Shown here: positions 21,232 to 30,359 of the stretch, in pieces
How positions within the stretch are numbered: the stretch's first letter is position 1
Layout: the number at the start of each line of letters is the position of its first letter
Source: Shewanella pneumatophori
GTDB taxonomy: Bacteria > Pseudomonadota > Gammaproteobacteria > Enterobacterales > Shewanellaceae
NCBI RefSeq assembly: GCF_023283895.1
Contig: NZ_JAKILB010000005.1
Coordinates: 124,001-188,000, forward strand
DNA: 64,000 nt
Direction: 5' to 3'
Program-made: the position numbers and the translations under genes
Notes under the pieces: model-generated
Told to the model about the DNA's origin: nothing
The model's input: only the letters and a program-made list of their open reading frames with translations
Databases searched by the model: none

Positions 21232-21756
21232 TTACACGCCGCGCCAGTTACGCATTTGGTTCGCTTCTTTTGATAGTTCAACGACTTCTGAACGCGTCAT
21301 CATATCTTGTAGCGCAAGCTTATTGCCGTTTATTAAAATCCATAAATTACCTATACCAAGTAACGACCAAACTAATCGTGCTGCGGCAGTAACCATACTT
21401 AGGTTTTGACCATTTGGATGTTGGACTTTAAGGCGCCATGCTCGCATCCCTAGAGTTTGACCGCCATAACTCCAAAAACTGATATAAAAAAGACCGACAC
21501 ACAATGCTATCCAGAATTGATAAATACCTTTATAAAGCGGCGTGTTGTTAAGCAAGTCTGATACATGCTCATAGCCTGTAGTATCAATTAATCCACTGGA
21601 TGTTAAACCGATAAAAATGCCGAACCCAAGTGCGCCAGCAACCATGTATACGGCTACCGCGAGGAAAAGGTCATAAACCATCGCGCCACAGCGTTTAAAA
21701 AAGCCTGCGCGTGGAAAGTTAGCATGTTCGTTATTGGGCAAATATGAAGTCGTCAT
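21232..21756 (-). CDS. RDD family membrane protein
   Basis: Small inner-membrane protein of 174 residues. The N-terminal RDD-type signature (RCGAMVYDLFLAV, residues ~22-34) starts the first helix. Further helices lie near 35-60 and 85-105, then GGQTLGMRAWRLKVQ, which is also typical of the family, and a helix near 120-145. The role is poorly defined; some RDD proteins are proposed to be sodium/proton exchangers. It is convergent with lptG and upstream of no obvious operon partner. Confidence 0.88.
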   Translation of the reverse strand: MTTSYLPNNEHANFPRAGFFKRCGAMVYDLFLAVAVYMVAGALGFGIFIGLTSSGLIDTTGYEHVSDLLNNTPLYKGIYQFWIALCVGLFYISFWSYGGQTLGMRAWRLKVQHPNGQNLSMVTAAARLVWSLLGIGNLWILINGNKLALQDMMTRSEVVELSKEANQMRNWRGV

Positions 21757-21812
21757 TTATATCACTTTTTATTAGGGTTATTGGATGGTGATAACTGCTA
21801 CTGGCTCAAACC

Positions 21813-22067
21813 TTATGGCTTTTTAGGTTCATCTTTATGGTAGTAGATGTCGCTAAAGCCAAAGCGCGCAAACTCTTTGGCGCGAAAATCTTTAACAGCA
21901 GATGAGCCTTTTGATGTCATGGCGATTTGCTGTTCCATCATTAGGTATCTTGTTAAATCAACACCTTCAGCAGCGGCAACTGCTTCGTATATGTCGTGGT
22001 ATTTGTCGTAAGCAAAGTTAATCTCTTTTGCTTGGTTCTTAAATTTGTAAGTAATTCTGGTTGCCAT
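21813..22067 (-). CDS. DUF2960 family protein
   Basis: An 84-residue soluble basic protein beginning MATRITYKFKNQAKEI. By recall it fits the DUF2960 family found in Shewanella and Vibrio; no function is known. An AGAG-type site precedes the ATG. It lies between the GNAT and RDD genes on the same strand with short gaps, so a joint transcript is possible. Confidence 0.75.
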   Translation of the reverse strand: MATRITYKFKNQAKEINFAYDKYHDIYEAVAAAEGVDLTRYLMMEQQIAMTSKGSSAVKDFRAKEFARFGFSDIYYHKDEPKKP

Positions 22068-22112
22068 TTTTAGCGTCTCTAATGAAAGTCTGTCTATGAT
22101 AGCAAATCTCGG

Positions 22113-22592
22113 CTACAAGGTATAAACCATATAACGTGCATCTTCAGGATAGGCTGATAGATCTTTGTTAATTTGCTTAGCGATAAAACCTTGTTTACCC
22201 CAGTATAGGTGTGCGCCCTGCACTGCGACCAATGAGATACTGGGGTAATTATTAGTGTTTGCAAAGCCTATTAATTTAGTTAAGGCTTGCTTGCCCGCTC
22301 CCTTGCCTTGAGCTTTAGTTGATAGCGCAATATCGTGCAGGTAGAGAGTATTCGCATGGTCAATTCTCGCGAGCTGCTGCTCAAGTGATGGCGGGTTATC
22401 TAGATGCCAAGGGTGAGCTAGGCAATAACCGATTATGCTGTTATCTGCTTCAATGATAAAGCAGCTCTCAGGTGAGGCGAGCCACTTACTTTGCAATACT
22501 GCAAGTGATTCAGGTTCAATTTGCGGATAGCATTCAAGTTGAATATCAAGGATATAAGACCAATCAGCTTGAGTAATAGGGCGTAAATTCAT
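22113..22592 (-). CDS. GNAT family N-acetyltransferase
   Basis: The 159 residues have the GNAT fold. The acetyl-CoA binding motif A is visible as DIALSTKAQGKGAGKQALTK (about 90-109), followed by SISLVAVQGAHLYWGKQGF, the usual end of the fold. It would transfer an acetyl group from acetyl-CoA to an unknown amine. The substrate cannot be predicted. It follows the M32 carboxypeptidase gene across a strong hairpin, so it probably has its own promoter. Confidence 0.88.
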   Translation of the reverse strand: MNLRPITQADWSYILDIQLECYPQIEPESLAVLQSKWLASPESCFIIEADNSIIGYCLAHPWHLDNPPSLEQQLARIDHANTLYLHDIALSTKAQGKGAGKQALTKLIGFANTNNYPSISLVAVQGAHLYWGKQGFIAKQINKDLSAYPEDARYMVYTL

Positions 22593-22624
22593 GTTGTTTG
22601 CAATCCTAATACGGCAATGTTGAT

Positions 22625-22669
22625 ATAACAGTGGCTCCGATACATGTTTATAGCCGGAGCTACTGTTAT
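22625..22669 (-). terminator. Long hairpin after the M32 carboxypeptidase gene
   Basis: A 15-bp stem with one G.T pair (ATAACAGTGGCTCCG / CGGAGCTACTGTTAT) just past the end of the carboxypeptidase gene on the minus strand. There is no strong T-run. Confidence 0.6.
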
Positions 22670-22679
22670 TAACTATTCT

Positions 22680-24164
22680 TTATAGATAATGGTTTTCAAG
22701 ATGGCGCTTAAAATGGGCCGGGTTAAGTGTTTCGCCAGTTGCTTGGCGCATTAGATCATCAATCTCCAATAGGCTGCCTTTTGACCAAACATTGCTTTGT
22801 AGCCAAGCCATAACATCTGCAAGCTTACCAGCCGCTATCGCATTTTCTACACTGCCAATCTGGTTTTCCATTGCATATTTAAACTGCGCTGCGTACATAG
22901 CACCTAGTGTATAGCTTGGAAAATAACCGAGTTCACCAACAGCCCAATGTATGTCTTGCATACAACCATTTTTGTAATCACCATCAGTGTTAATACCTAA
23001 TAGGCTTTGCATCTGCGTTGACCAAAAGTCAGGTAAATCGGCTACTGCTAATTCGCCAGAAACCAATGCTTTTTCAGCTTCAAAGCGCAGTAAAATGTGA
23101 CAAGGGTAGGTGACCTCATCAGCGTCTACTCGGATATGACCCGGCGTTACGCGAGTGTAGATATTGGTTAACTGCTCATGGCTTAATGGGCATGCAAGTA
23201 ACTGCTTTAGATGCGGTTGAATCAGCTTTAAAAAGCCTGGACCACGACCGACCTGCATTTCACAAAATAGACTTTGGCTTTCATGGAGCGCCATTGAACG
23301 AGCAAGCCCCGCTGGTTGCCCACGCCAAGCAAGCGGTAAGCCTTGTTCGTATTTGGCATGGCCAGTCTCATGGATAATACCCATTAAACCACTGGTAAAG
23401 TCTGCTTCATCATAGCGAGTGGTTAAGCGCACATCACTTGCTACGCCACCGCAAAATGGATGGCTACTGATATCGAGTCGGCCGTGGTTAAAGTCAAAAC
23501 CCAATACTTGCATCACTTCACGACCTAGTAGCGCTTGATTGGCAGCACTTGCGCTTGGAATATCAAAGCGTGGTTCAGAGGCTTGCTTATGCTGAACTTG
23601 CTGGATAAGTTCTGGCAACCAGCTTTTTAATTGGCCGAAAATATTGTCGATACTAGCAGTTGTCATTCCCGGTTCAAATTTATCTAACAGGGCGTCATAA
23701 GGGCTGACTCTTAGCGCTTGAGCGCGAATAGAGGCTTCTTCCTTTACTAGTGACATTAGGTTTTCTAGGTTAGGTTTAAATCCTTGCCAGTCGTTATTCT
23801 TGCGTTGATCTCGCCACGCTTGCTCGCAGTGGTAAGCGGCTTTAGTTTTGGCTTCGACTAAGTCACCAGGTACAGCATTTGCCTGTAAGTATTGGTAGTT
23901 GATTTCGCGTAGGTTGGCATTTTGTTCAAGCGTCAATGATTCTTGTTGGGCCTGAGCAATGGTATCAGCCAACATTGGCGCAGTTTTTAGGCTGTGGATA
24001 TGCTTTGCAAGCTCGGCCATTGCAGCACCTCTGGCTTCACCACCGCCTATAGGCATCATGGTCGCTTGGTCCCAATCACCTAAAGCACTAAGGTGCTCAA
24101 AGTGGCTAATGCTCTGAAAATGCTTAGTTAAGGTTTGATAGTTTGGGGCTTTATCTGCGCTCAT
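22680..24164 (-). CDS. Carboxypeptidase M32 (Taq type)
   Basis: Metallo-carboxypeptidase that removes C-terminal residues other than proline. The zinc-binding HEXXH motif is HETGH (FTSGLMGIIHETGHAKYEQG), followed by ALHESQSLF with the third ligand Glu, and HIRVDADEVTYPCH, all typical of family M32. The start chosen at 24164 (MSADKAPNY) gives 494 residues, close to family length. An alternative ATG at 24218, with AAGG upstream, would add 18 residues. The enzyme is soluble and has no signal peptide. Confidence 0.93.
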   Translation of the reverse strand: MSADKAPNYQTLTKHFQSISHFEHLSALGDWDQATMMPIGGGEARGAAMAELAKHIHSLKTAPMLADTIAQAQQESLTLEQNANLREINYQYLQANAVPGDLVEAKTKAAYHCEQAWRDQRKNNDWQGFKPNLENLMSLVKEEASIRAQALRVSPYDALLDKFEPGMTTASIDNIFGQLKSWLPELIQQVQHKQASEPRFDIPSASAANQALLGREVMQVLGFDFNHGRLDISSHPFCGGVASDVRLTTRYDEADFTSGLMGIIHETGHAKYEQGLPLAWRGQPAGLARSMALHESQSLFCEMQVGRGPGFLKLIQPHLKQLLACPLSHEQLTNIYTRVTPGHIRVDADEVTYPCHILLRFEAEKALVSGELAVADLPDFWSTQMQSLLGINTDGDYKNGCMQDIHWAVGELGYFPSYTLGAMYAAQFKYAMENQIGSVENAIAAGKLADVMAWLQSNVWSKGSLLEIDDLMRQATGETLNPAHFKRHLENHYL

Positions 24165-24408
24165 ATTGCTACTGCTTATATTGGTGTGATATCTGCTAAT
24201 GCTAGCACGGCGCGGCATACACGCTAAGCCTTAACTGTGAAACTCTTATTAAGCTCGTTAAGCGTCATCGCAATTGGTCTCTATTTACACTCTTGTTATC
24301 AAAACATACTGTGTTAACATACTGTTAAGTTTGAGTCTTGCTATTGAGCGGCAAGGGACATTCAATAGGTTGCATGGGATGCAACCTGCTAAACATCATG
24401 GAGGATAA

Positions 24409-25101
24409 ATGGTTGCATTTATGCTGAGCCAAGAAAACTTGCCTTATGCTATTTCGCTAAGTTTGGTGCTGCTATTCGGTTTGCTAGAAAGTTTGTCATT
24501 AGTAGTTGGTGCAAGTTTAGTTAGCTTATTGCAAAGTCCTGAGCAAAACGAAAGTTCGCCATTCAATCCAGAGTTAAAGCAAGCATCATATACTCAAGCT
24601 CATATTAACCCGTCTCGGCCGCTGCTTCGCTTTGCTAGTTGGCTGTGTATCCACCGTTTACCTGTGTTAATTTGGTTCTCACTTGCACTGTCTAGCTTTG
24701 CTATAGCAGGGTTTGTTGTCAACCTAGTATCCTTGGGCCTACTCATGGACCTACAACCACAATACATCAGTTTACCCGTTGCGTTATTGGCGATGATATT
24801 GTCATGTCACTTTTTTGGAAAACTCATTGCAGATCGCTTAAGCACTACAATTTCTAACGTGGTGTCGATTGAAGATCTTAATGGTTGTATTGCCAAAATA
24901 GGCTTTGCTCGAGCGCAGCAAGGCTTCCCTGGTGCTGCCATCGTGGTTGATAAGCACCGACAAGAGCATCAGGTATTTGTTGAGCCTATAACAGCTGGTA
25001 CTGAGTTTTTGGAGGGCACATCTGTAGTGTTAGTAAACAGGCGCGGTAGAGTGTGGCAAGCATTGCCTATTGAAGCGGATTGCTTGGCTAAGGTCAGTTA
25101 G
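24409..25101 (+). CDS. YqiJ-like inner-membrane protein with OB-fold domain
   Basis: The 230 residues start with a helix near residues 12-35 (LPYAISLSLVLLFGLLESLS), then helices near 80-105 and 118-140, and a C-terminal soluble domain (~150-225) like the NfeD/OB-fold of YqiJ. An excellent GGAGG site precedes the ATG. In E. coli and many others yqiJ is followed by the flotillin gene yqiK. Here the next gene is on the other strand and no flotillin is in the window, so this copy is an orphan. Role in membrane organisation is inferred. Confidence 0.8.
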   Translation: MVAFMLSQENLPYAISLSLVLLFGLLESLSLVVGASLVSLLQSPEQNESSPFNPELKQASYTQAHINPSRPLLRFASWLCIHRLPVLIWFSLALSSFAIAGFVVNLVSLGLLMDLQPQYISLPVALLAMILSCHFFGKLIADRLSTTISNVVSIEDLNGCIAKIGFARAQQGFPGAAIVVDKHRQEHQVFVEPITAGTEFLEGTSVVLVNRRGRVWQALPIEADCLAKVS

Positions 25102-25111
25102 CACTAGATAG

Positions 25112-25140
25112 CAAAATGGCCTGCAATGCAGGCCATTTTT
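25112..25140 (+). terminator. Terminator after the YqiJ-like gene
   Basis: Stem AAAATGGCCTGCA / TGCAGGCCATTTT with a one-nt centre and following T-run, 10 nt past the stop. Confidence 0.9.
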
Positions 25141-25147
25141 TAGATTT

Positions 25148-25178
25148 AGCTTATGTTAGTTTGTATCTAACATAAGCT
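25148..25178 (-). terminator. Second hairpin, end of the DUF2913 gene
   Basis: A 12-bp perfect stem AGCTTATGTTAG / CTAACATAAGCT around 7 nt, 15 nt beyond the DUF2913 stop on the minus strand. T-run is weak. Confidence 0.5.
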
Positions 25179-25192
25179 GTCTACTTGCTGTT

Positions 25193-25837
25193 TTATGCTT
25201 CTAGCGGTAGCAAAATAGTCAGTGCTGGCTGTAAGTTTTTAGGCCAAATTTGGTACGCCTTGTGGTGCTTAATCAAAGAGGCTTTCTTGTTACCGGGGCT
25301 TAGCAGCAAATCATGTTGGTAAGCGATTTTAGCAAAAAGCATTTCATCTGCGCGTACAAAAACCGTGATAGGTTTAATTAACTCATCACCGACGATACGC
25401 TGGGTAAATTGATCGTCTGAGATGATTAAGCTATTACAGCCATCACTATCAAGTTTAAGCTTTTTAGTTACTTCTTGATCGGTAATAACTAGCCACTTTT
25501 GTGACTCAAGCTCAGCAATCATGTTATTTATTGAAGCGCCTAAGCCTGCTTGCTTATCGCTGATATAGCTATATTGCGCTTTGATTTTTTCAAGCAATGT
25601 CTTTAGTTCTGCCCCCGCACCCATGCTGCGGCCTTGGCGGATCCATAGAGTTAAATCGTCAGCGACGAGCTTAGAAAAAGTACGTTGCTTTAAAGCTGTT
25701 ACCATCCAACTACAAAGAAAGTGGCTCTCTGCTGCTGGAGTTCTTACACTGCTGCTCTTAGCACTTGCTTCAGTTAGTGCTGCTAAACCTGCAGTGGCGA
25801 ATTCTAAAACAGCTTGGTTATAGGTGATATCTGACAT
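25193..25837 (-). CDS. DUF2913 family protein
   Basis: A 214-residue soluble protein beginning MSDITYNQAVLEFA. It resembles the DUF2913 family of Vibrio and Shewanella from memory, with a conserved WIRQGRSMGAGAELKTLLEKI stretch near 65-85. Function is unknown and no catalytic motif is evident. It stands alone between hairpins. Confidence 0.72.
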   Translation of the reverse strand: MSDITYNQAVLEFATAGLAALTEASAKSSSVRTPAAESHFLCSWMVTALKQRTFSKLVADDLTLWIRQGRSMGAGAELKTLLEKIKAQYSYISDKQAGLGASINNMIAELESQKWLVITDQEVTKKLKLDSDGCNSLIISDDQFTQRIVGDELIKPITVFVRADEMLFAKIAYQHDLLLSPGNKKASLIKHHKAYQIWPKNLQPALTILLPLEA

Positions 25838-25918
25838 TGGCTCTCCGCCGTATGGAAGTGATAAAAGATGACGGCGAAGTGATTATACCTAATGTACGGC
25901 AAGTACCAAATTAACTTA

Positions 25919-25950
25919 GCCCGTAAACGCGTTTTTAGTCGTTTACGGGC
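25919..25950. terminator. Hairpin between the DUF2913 and peroxiredoxin genes
   Basis: Stem GCCCGTAAACG / CGTTTACGGGC around 10 nt, immediately past the peroxiredoxin stop. The T-run is on the plus strand (AGTTTTTTAC), although the gene it would serve is on the minus strand. Confidence 0.6.
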
Positions 25951-25956
25951 AGTTTT

Positions 25957-26601
25957 TTACTGTTTAATTAAGCTTGCTGCAGTCATGATGAGCTCTGGTG
26001 CAGGGCGCACCCTAAAGTTGGGATTTACATATTGAAAATGCACTAAGCCATTGCCATCAGCGATGTATACAGCAGGTACTGGCAAGACTAAGCGCTGCTC
26101 GCCTTCTGGTGTTTGCCAAAGCTTGTTTTTTAGTTTCATTTTACTTAGGTAGCGATTGGTGACTTTTTCACTGGTAAAGTAGGCCAAACCGAATGCTTTA
26201 CTGACATCAAGGTTAGCGTCAGATAATAAGGTGTAAGAGAGGTCTTGCTCTGTCATCGACTCTTTTAGTTTTGCTGGAGTATCTGGTGATATGCCGATGA
26301 GCTGAAAGCCCATTTCAATAAGCTTCGGCTCGATCGCTTTAAGTTGTCCCATTTGTGAATTGCAAAATGGGCACCAGCCACCACGGTAGAAAAAGATCAC
26401 GCTAGGTTTGCCTTGGGTGATTTTGGCAATATCAATGGTGCGATCGTTAAGATCTTTTAAGCTTGCTGATGGGATCGTTTGGCCGTTCATTAATGGCATA
26501 ACGCTGAGCTCATCAGTAGCAATGGGTTTCGCATTAACACTATGGCTTAACGTTACGCTACTGATAATTAAGGCCAGAGCGGCAAAGGTATTTCTTAGCA
26601 T
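25957..26601 (-). CDS. Peroxiredoxin-like AhpC/TSA-family protein, exported
   Basis: The 214 residues begin with a signal peptide (MLRNTFAALALIIS...VNA, cleaved near 24) and continue as a thioredoxin-fold domain. The active-site region is FFYRGGWCPFCNSQMGQL (Cys pair spaced CPFC, near 78-81), as in the peroxiredoxin-like subgroup, not the classical PxxxTxxC of AhpC. It probably acts in the periplasm as a thiol peroxidase or oxidoreductase. The substrate is unknown. Confidence 0.85.
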   Translation of the reverse strand: MLRNTFAALALIISSVTLSHSVNAKPIATDELSVMPLMNGQTIPSASLKDLNDRTIDIAKITQGKPSVIFFYRGGWCPFCNSQMGQLKAIEPKLIEMGFQLIGISPDTPAKLKESMTEQDLSYTLLSDANLDVSKAFGLAYFTSEKVTNRYLSKMKLKNKLWQTPEGEQRLVLPVPAVYIADGNGLVHFQYVNPNFRVRPAPELIMTAASLIKQ

Positions 26602-26691
26602 TATTATTCCTTTTTAAAGCAAAATGGGCTTGTGTTTGACAAGACCGTATAAGCCACAAATTGCTTTCATTGCATAAGGAATAATCGTCAT

Positions 26692-26727
26692 GAACAAAAA
26701 AGGCACCAAAAGGTGCCTTTTTTGTTC
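26692..26727 (-). terminator. rhlE terminator
   Basis: Long inverted repeat AACAAAAAAGGCACC / GGTGCCTTTTTTGTT on both sides of an AAAA-type loop, downstream of the helicase gene on the minus strand and with T-runs in both directions. Confidence 0.9.
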
Positions 26728-26755
26728 ATAAAATAATTCGGTGTCCGTGCAGCGA

Positions 26756-28054
26756 TTATTTTATCTTCTTAATCTTTGCAGGTGACGCATTTTTAACTTT
26801 AACGCGGCGACCTTGCATATTCTTCTCAGCAATTACCTGTGCACCAGCATTGTCTACACGCTGCTGTTTCTTGGCAAAGCTACGGCGTTTTTGTAGCTGT
26901 TTGATCAATAGATCGCGGCTACCCACTTCATAGCCAGGAATGCTAATACGGCGCAATTGCTGGCCGATTAGTTTTTCGATGTCAGCAAGAGTGCGCTCTT
27001 CTTCACGGCTTACAAATGAGATTGCGACGCCTGACTTACCAGCACGGCCAGTACGACCAATACGGTGTACATAATCTTCAGCTAAGAAAGGTAGGTCGTA
27101 GTTAACGACGTATTCCAAGCCTTGAATATCAAGACCGCGCGCAGCCACTTCAGTCGCCACAAGTACGCGCATTTTACCTTCTTTAAACTCCCGTAGTGCA
27201 CGGCGACGGCTACCTTGAGCTTTTTCACCATGAACAACGGCAGTCGGGATACCATCTAGGTTTAGCTCTTTTTCAAGCTTGTCTGCAGCATCGCGAGTAG
27301 CGGTAAACACTAGCACTTGGCGCCAGTTTTTCTTACCGATTAACTCTGACAGTAGCTCGCGCTTACGGCGTTGCTCTACAGGGTAAACCACTTGGCTAAC
27401 AGTAATCGCGGTAGTGTTTTGCTTGTCTGCTGCAATCACACTTGGTTTTACCATCATCTCGTTAGCAAGTTGCTTAACTGCCGATGAGAAGGTTGCCGAG
27501 AACAATAGGTTCTGACGCTTTTTATTTACTGCTTGTAAAATCTTTTGGATATCAGCGCTAAAGCCCATATCTAACATACGGTCAGCTTCGTCTAATACCA
27601 GAAAATCTACGTTCGATAGACTTAGGTTGCAGGCAGTAAGGTGCTCTAGCAAACGGCCTGGCGTGGCGATAATAATATCTGCGCCGCGCTTTAGCTTAGT
27701 TGCCTGGCTATCCATTTTAACGCCGCCAAAAATAGTAACGACTTTCATATCTAAGTACTTAGCGTAGTCATTTACGTTGTCGGCAATTTGCGCCGCCAAT
27801 TCTCGGGTCGGCGTTAAGATTAACGCGCGCGCGTTTGAGCGGCCGGTTGTGCTTGGGTTATCAAGCATCTTTTGCAAAATAGGCAGTGCAAATGCAGCTG
27901 TTTTACCTGTACCTGTTTGTGCGCTAGCAAGTACATCTTGGCCGCGACGAACGGCTGGAATCGCTTGCTGCTGAATTGGTGTCATTTTTTCATAACCACA
28001 TTCAGAGATTGCACGCAAAATCTCAGGAGCAAAACTAAATGATTCAAATCTCAT
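26756..28054 (-). CDS. rhlE: ATP-dependent RNA helicase RhlE-like
   Basis: DEAD-box helicase of 432 residues. Q motif (GYEKMTPIQQQAIP), motif I ASAQTGTGKT, PTRELAAQ, GG, TPGR, DEAD, SAT, then VLVATEVAARGLDIQGLEYVVNYDLP and HRIGRTGRAG in the second RecA domain. The start MRFESFSFAPEILRAI and the short basic tail fit RhlE, which modulates ribosome maturation and RNA decay in E. coli. It is the second DEAD-box gene in the window and is clearly distinct from the one at 5923. Confidence 0.92.
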   Translation of the reverse strand: MRFESFSFAPEILRAISECGYEKMTPIQQQAIPAVRRGQDVLASAQTGTGKTAAFALPILQKMLDNPSTTGRSNARALILTPTRELAAQIADNVNDYAKYLDMKVVTIFGGVKMDSQATKLKRGADIIIATPGRLLEHLTACNLSLSNVDFLVLDEADRMLDMGFSADIQKILQAVNKKRQNLLFSATFSSAVKQLANEMMVKPSVIAADKQNTTAITVSQVVYPVEQRRKRELLSELIGKKNWRQVLVFTATRDAADKLEKELNLDGIPTAVVHGEKAQGSRRRALREFKEGKMRVLVATEVAARGLDIQGLEYVVNYDLPFLAEDYVHRIGRTGRAGKSGVAISFVSREEERTLADIEKLIGQQLRRISIPGYEVGSRDLLIKQLQKRRSFAKKQQRVDNAGAQVIAEKNMQGRRVKVKNASPAKIKKIK

Positions 28055-28214
28055 GATTGAGGAGTCCTATGTTCAACAATTCAATTACTAACAGGTAGGC
28101 TAGCATTTTTTAAGCCATAAAATGGCGGCCGCGGAGTATAGCAAACTTTTCTACTGACGGGTATTAGATTAAAACCTGTACTTATACAATAATTAGTACG
28201 AAGCTAAATAAAAA

Positions 28215-28234
28215 AGCAGCGCTTGAGCGCTGCT
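28215..28234 (-). terminator. Terminator of the Xaa-Pro aminopeptidase gene
   Basis: Stem AGCAGCGC / GCGCTGCT with a TTGA loop and, on the minus strand, a following T-run. Confidence 0.88.
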
Positions 28235-28271
28235 ATGATTTACTGCCAATCGTAAAGTGGGCGCTGGTAAA

Positions 28272-30059
28272 TTAAATCGCCGCCGTCACTTTATTCAGCC
28301 AGTCTAAATCTTCACCTTGCATAAACGGCGTTAGTTTGTCTTTAACTTGCTGATGATATTGGTTAAACCAATTAACTTCTGACTCGGTTAGATACTGTTT
28401 ATCGATTAAACGAGCATCCATTGGGATAAAGGTCAATGCCTCAAACTCAAACATTTCACGTTCGATATTAGCCAGCGCTTCACATGGGCGTACGGCAATT
28501 AAGTTTTCTAGGCGAATACCAAACTCTTCAGCGCGGTAGTAGCCAGGCTCGTTAGACAACACCATGCCATCTAACAAAGGTACATTTGAGCGGCCTTTGG
28601 CGATACCTTGTGGGCCTTCATGCACGCTGAGGTAATGACCGACACCGTGGCCTGTGCCATGGTCAAAATCATAACCGTGTTGCCATAGGTATTGGCGGGC
28701 AAATGCATCGAGCTGCATACCGCTAGTGCCTTTAGGGAATTTAGCTTGGTCGATAGCAATATGGCCTTTTAATACTAAGGTGACCATTTTTCTCTGCTCG
28801 GCAGTGACATCACCAATAGCGATAGTGCGAGTAACATCGGTTGTGCCGTCTAAATACTGCGCGCCAGAATCGACAAGGTAGATGCTGTTCATCTGCATTT
28901 GTGCTGGAGTGCCATTATTGTGGTTGTAGTGACACATAGCCGCGTTGCCGCCAGTTGCAGAAATAGTATCGAAGCTAGGCTCTTGATACATTGGGTCGCT
29001 TAAACGGAAGCTTTCAAGCTTCTCGGCAAGTACAGCTTCATCGTAAAGGCGGTTTGCTGCGACTTCGCGATCTAGCCAAGCAAGGAAACGACTGACTGCC
29101 ACACCATCACGAATATGACAGGCTTTCATACCGGCAAGTTCAGCTGCATTTTTCTGGGCTTTTGGCAGTGCTACCGGATCATTGCCTGCGATTAACTGTG
29201 CGCCAGCCGCTTTAGCGGTAAGTTGAAGCCATGCGTTGCAGCTCTCAGGGCTAGCAAGCACTTTTTGGCCTTCTAATTTGGCAAGCTCTGCAGCTAAATC
29301 TGCTTCACTTTTAAAACTAACGCCGGTACCAACATGGTCGTTAATATTTTCAGGCAGTTTATTGGTGTCAGTAAATAGCACCATATCGCCATTGGCATGT
29401 AATAAAGCGGTGCCAAGTACCACAGGTAAGCATGGGATATCTTTACCGCGAATATTCAGTAGCCAGCAAAATGAATCTAATGCAGAAATAATCGCAACAT
29501 CAGCCCCTTGAGCTCTGACGTCTGCACCAATTGCGGTGCGTTTATCTAGGCTGCTTCTGCCCGCACTTTGTTCGCTAAACAGCATGATTGGATCTGATGT
29601 GGGTGCAGGTCTGTCACTCCAGTTCACATCAACGGGATTATGAGCAACTTGAGTGAGGTTGATTTGTGCTTTAGCTAGATCAGCTTGAGTTTGAGTAAAC
29701 CAAGCTAAAGTATGTAAGCGAGCATCAAAGCCAACATTTGCATTGGCAGCCAGATTGTCAATTAACCACTGCGCTTGTGGGGTGTCATATAGGCTTAAGT
29801 ATTCAAATAAGCTGCCATCAACTTGCTGACGCACTTGTACTGTGTAACGACCATCAACAAAAATAGCGGCGCTTTGCTTTAACACGATAATGTTACCAGC
29901 AGATCCTGTAAATCCACTTGCCCAAAGCATGCGTTCATTGTGCTCAGGCACATACTCACCTAGATATTCATCAGCGCGAGGAATAATAAATGCGTCTAGG
30001 TTTAATTTGGCCATTTCACTGCGAATGGCATTTAGGCGTTCTGCAATTGTATTTGACAT
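28272..30059 (-). CDS. Xaa-Pro aminopeptidase, M24B family
   Basis: Cytoplasmic metallopeptidase of 595 residues removing an N-terminal residue before proline. It has two tandem creatinase-type N-terminal domains (about 1-300) and a pita-bread catalytic domain. Metal ligands are visible: Asp in DSGAQYLDGTTDVTRT, His in GTGHGVGHYLSVHEGP, Glu in SNEPGYY and Glu in GIRLENL. GGAG lies 6 nt before the ATG. It resembles the large eukaryotic-type APP rather than the 440-residue PepP. Confidence 0.94.
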   Translation of the reverse strand: MSNTIAERLNAIRSEMAKLNLDAFIIPRADEYLGEYVPEHNERMLWASGFTGSAGNIIVLKQSAAIFVDGRYTVQVRQQVDGSLFEYLSLYDTPQAQWLIDNLAANANVGFDARLHTLAWFTQTQADLAKAQINLTQVAHNPVDVNWSDRPAPTSDPIMLFSEQSAGRSSLDKRTAIGADVRAQGADVAIISALDSFCWLLNIRGKDIPCLPVVLGTALLHANGDMVLFTDTNKLPENINDHVGTGVSFKSEADLAAELAKLEGQKVLASPESCNAWLQLTAKAAGAQLIAGNDPVALPKAQKNAAELAGMKACHIRDGVAVSRFLAWLDREVAANRLYDEAVLAEKLESFRLSDPMYQEPSFDTISATGGNAAMCHYNHNNGTPAQMQMNSIYLVDSGAQYLDGTTDVTRTIAIGDVTAEQRKMVTLVLKGHIAIDQAKFPKGTSGMQLDAFARQYLWQHGYDFDHGTGHGVGHYLSVHEGPQGIAKGRSNVPLLDGMVLSNEPGYYRAEEFGIRLENLIAVRPCEALANIEREMFEFEALTFIPMDARLIDKQYLTESEVNWFNQYHQQVKDKLTPFMQGEDLDWLNKVTAAI

Positions 30060-30359
30060 TCAAACTCCATTATTAGCGCACAAGCTAGGATATTCACTGA
30101 GCTTAAAGCTATTTATTTTTGTACGAATTTAGGGCGGAGATTAGCATAAATGGTCACTTCATGGCAGCTACCGCAAAGGATTAACACCAGAGTTAGTTAG
30201 TTTTTAGCTGTCGGTTAATCGATTTGTTTACAGTTTTGCGCAATTTTGGCTGAGTTAATATTTAGGCAAGTATATGGTGTAAGTCTCTATTATGTTAGTA
30301 TTTTGTTTGTCGTTAGGATGCGATTAGTCGTGGTGTAACCATGCTCATGGGAGTGCTAA

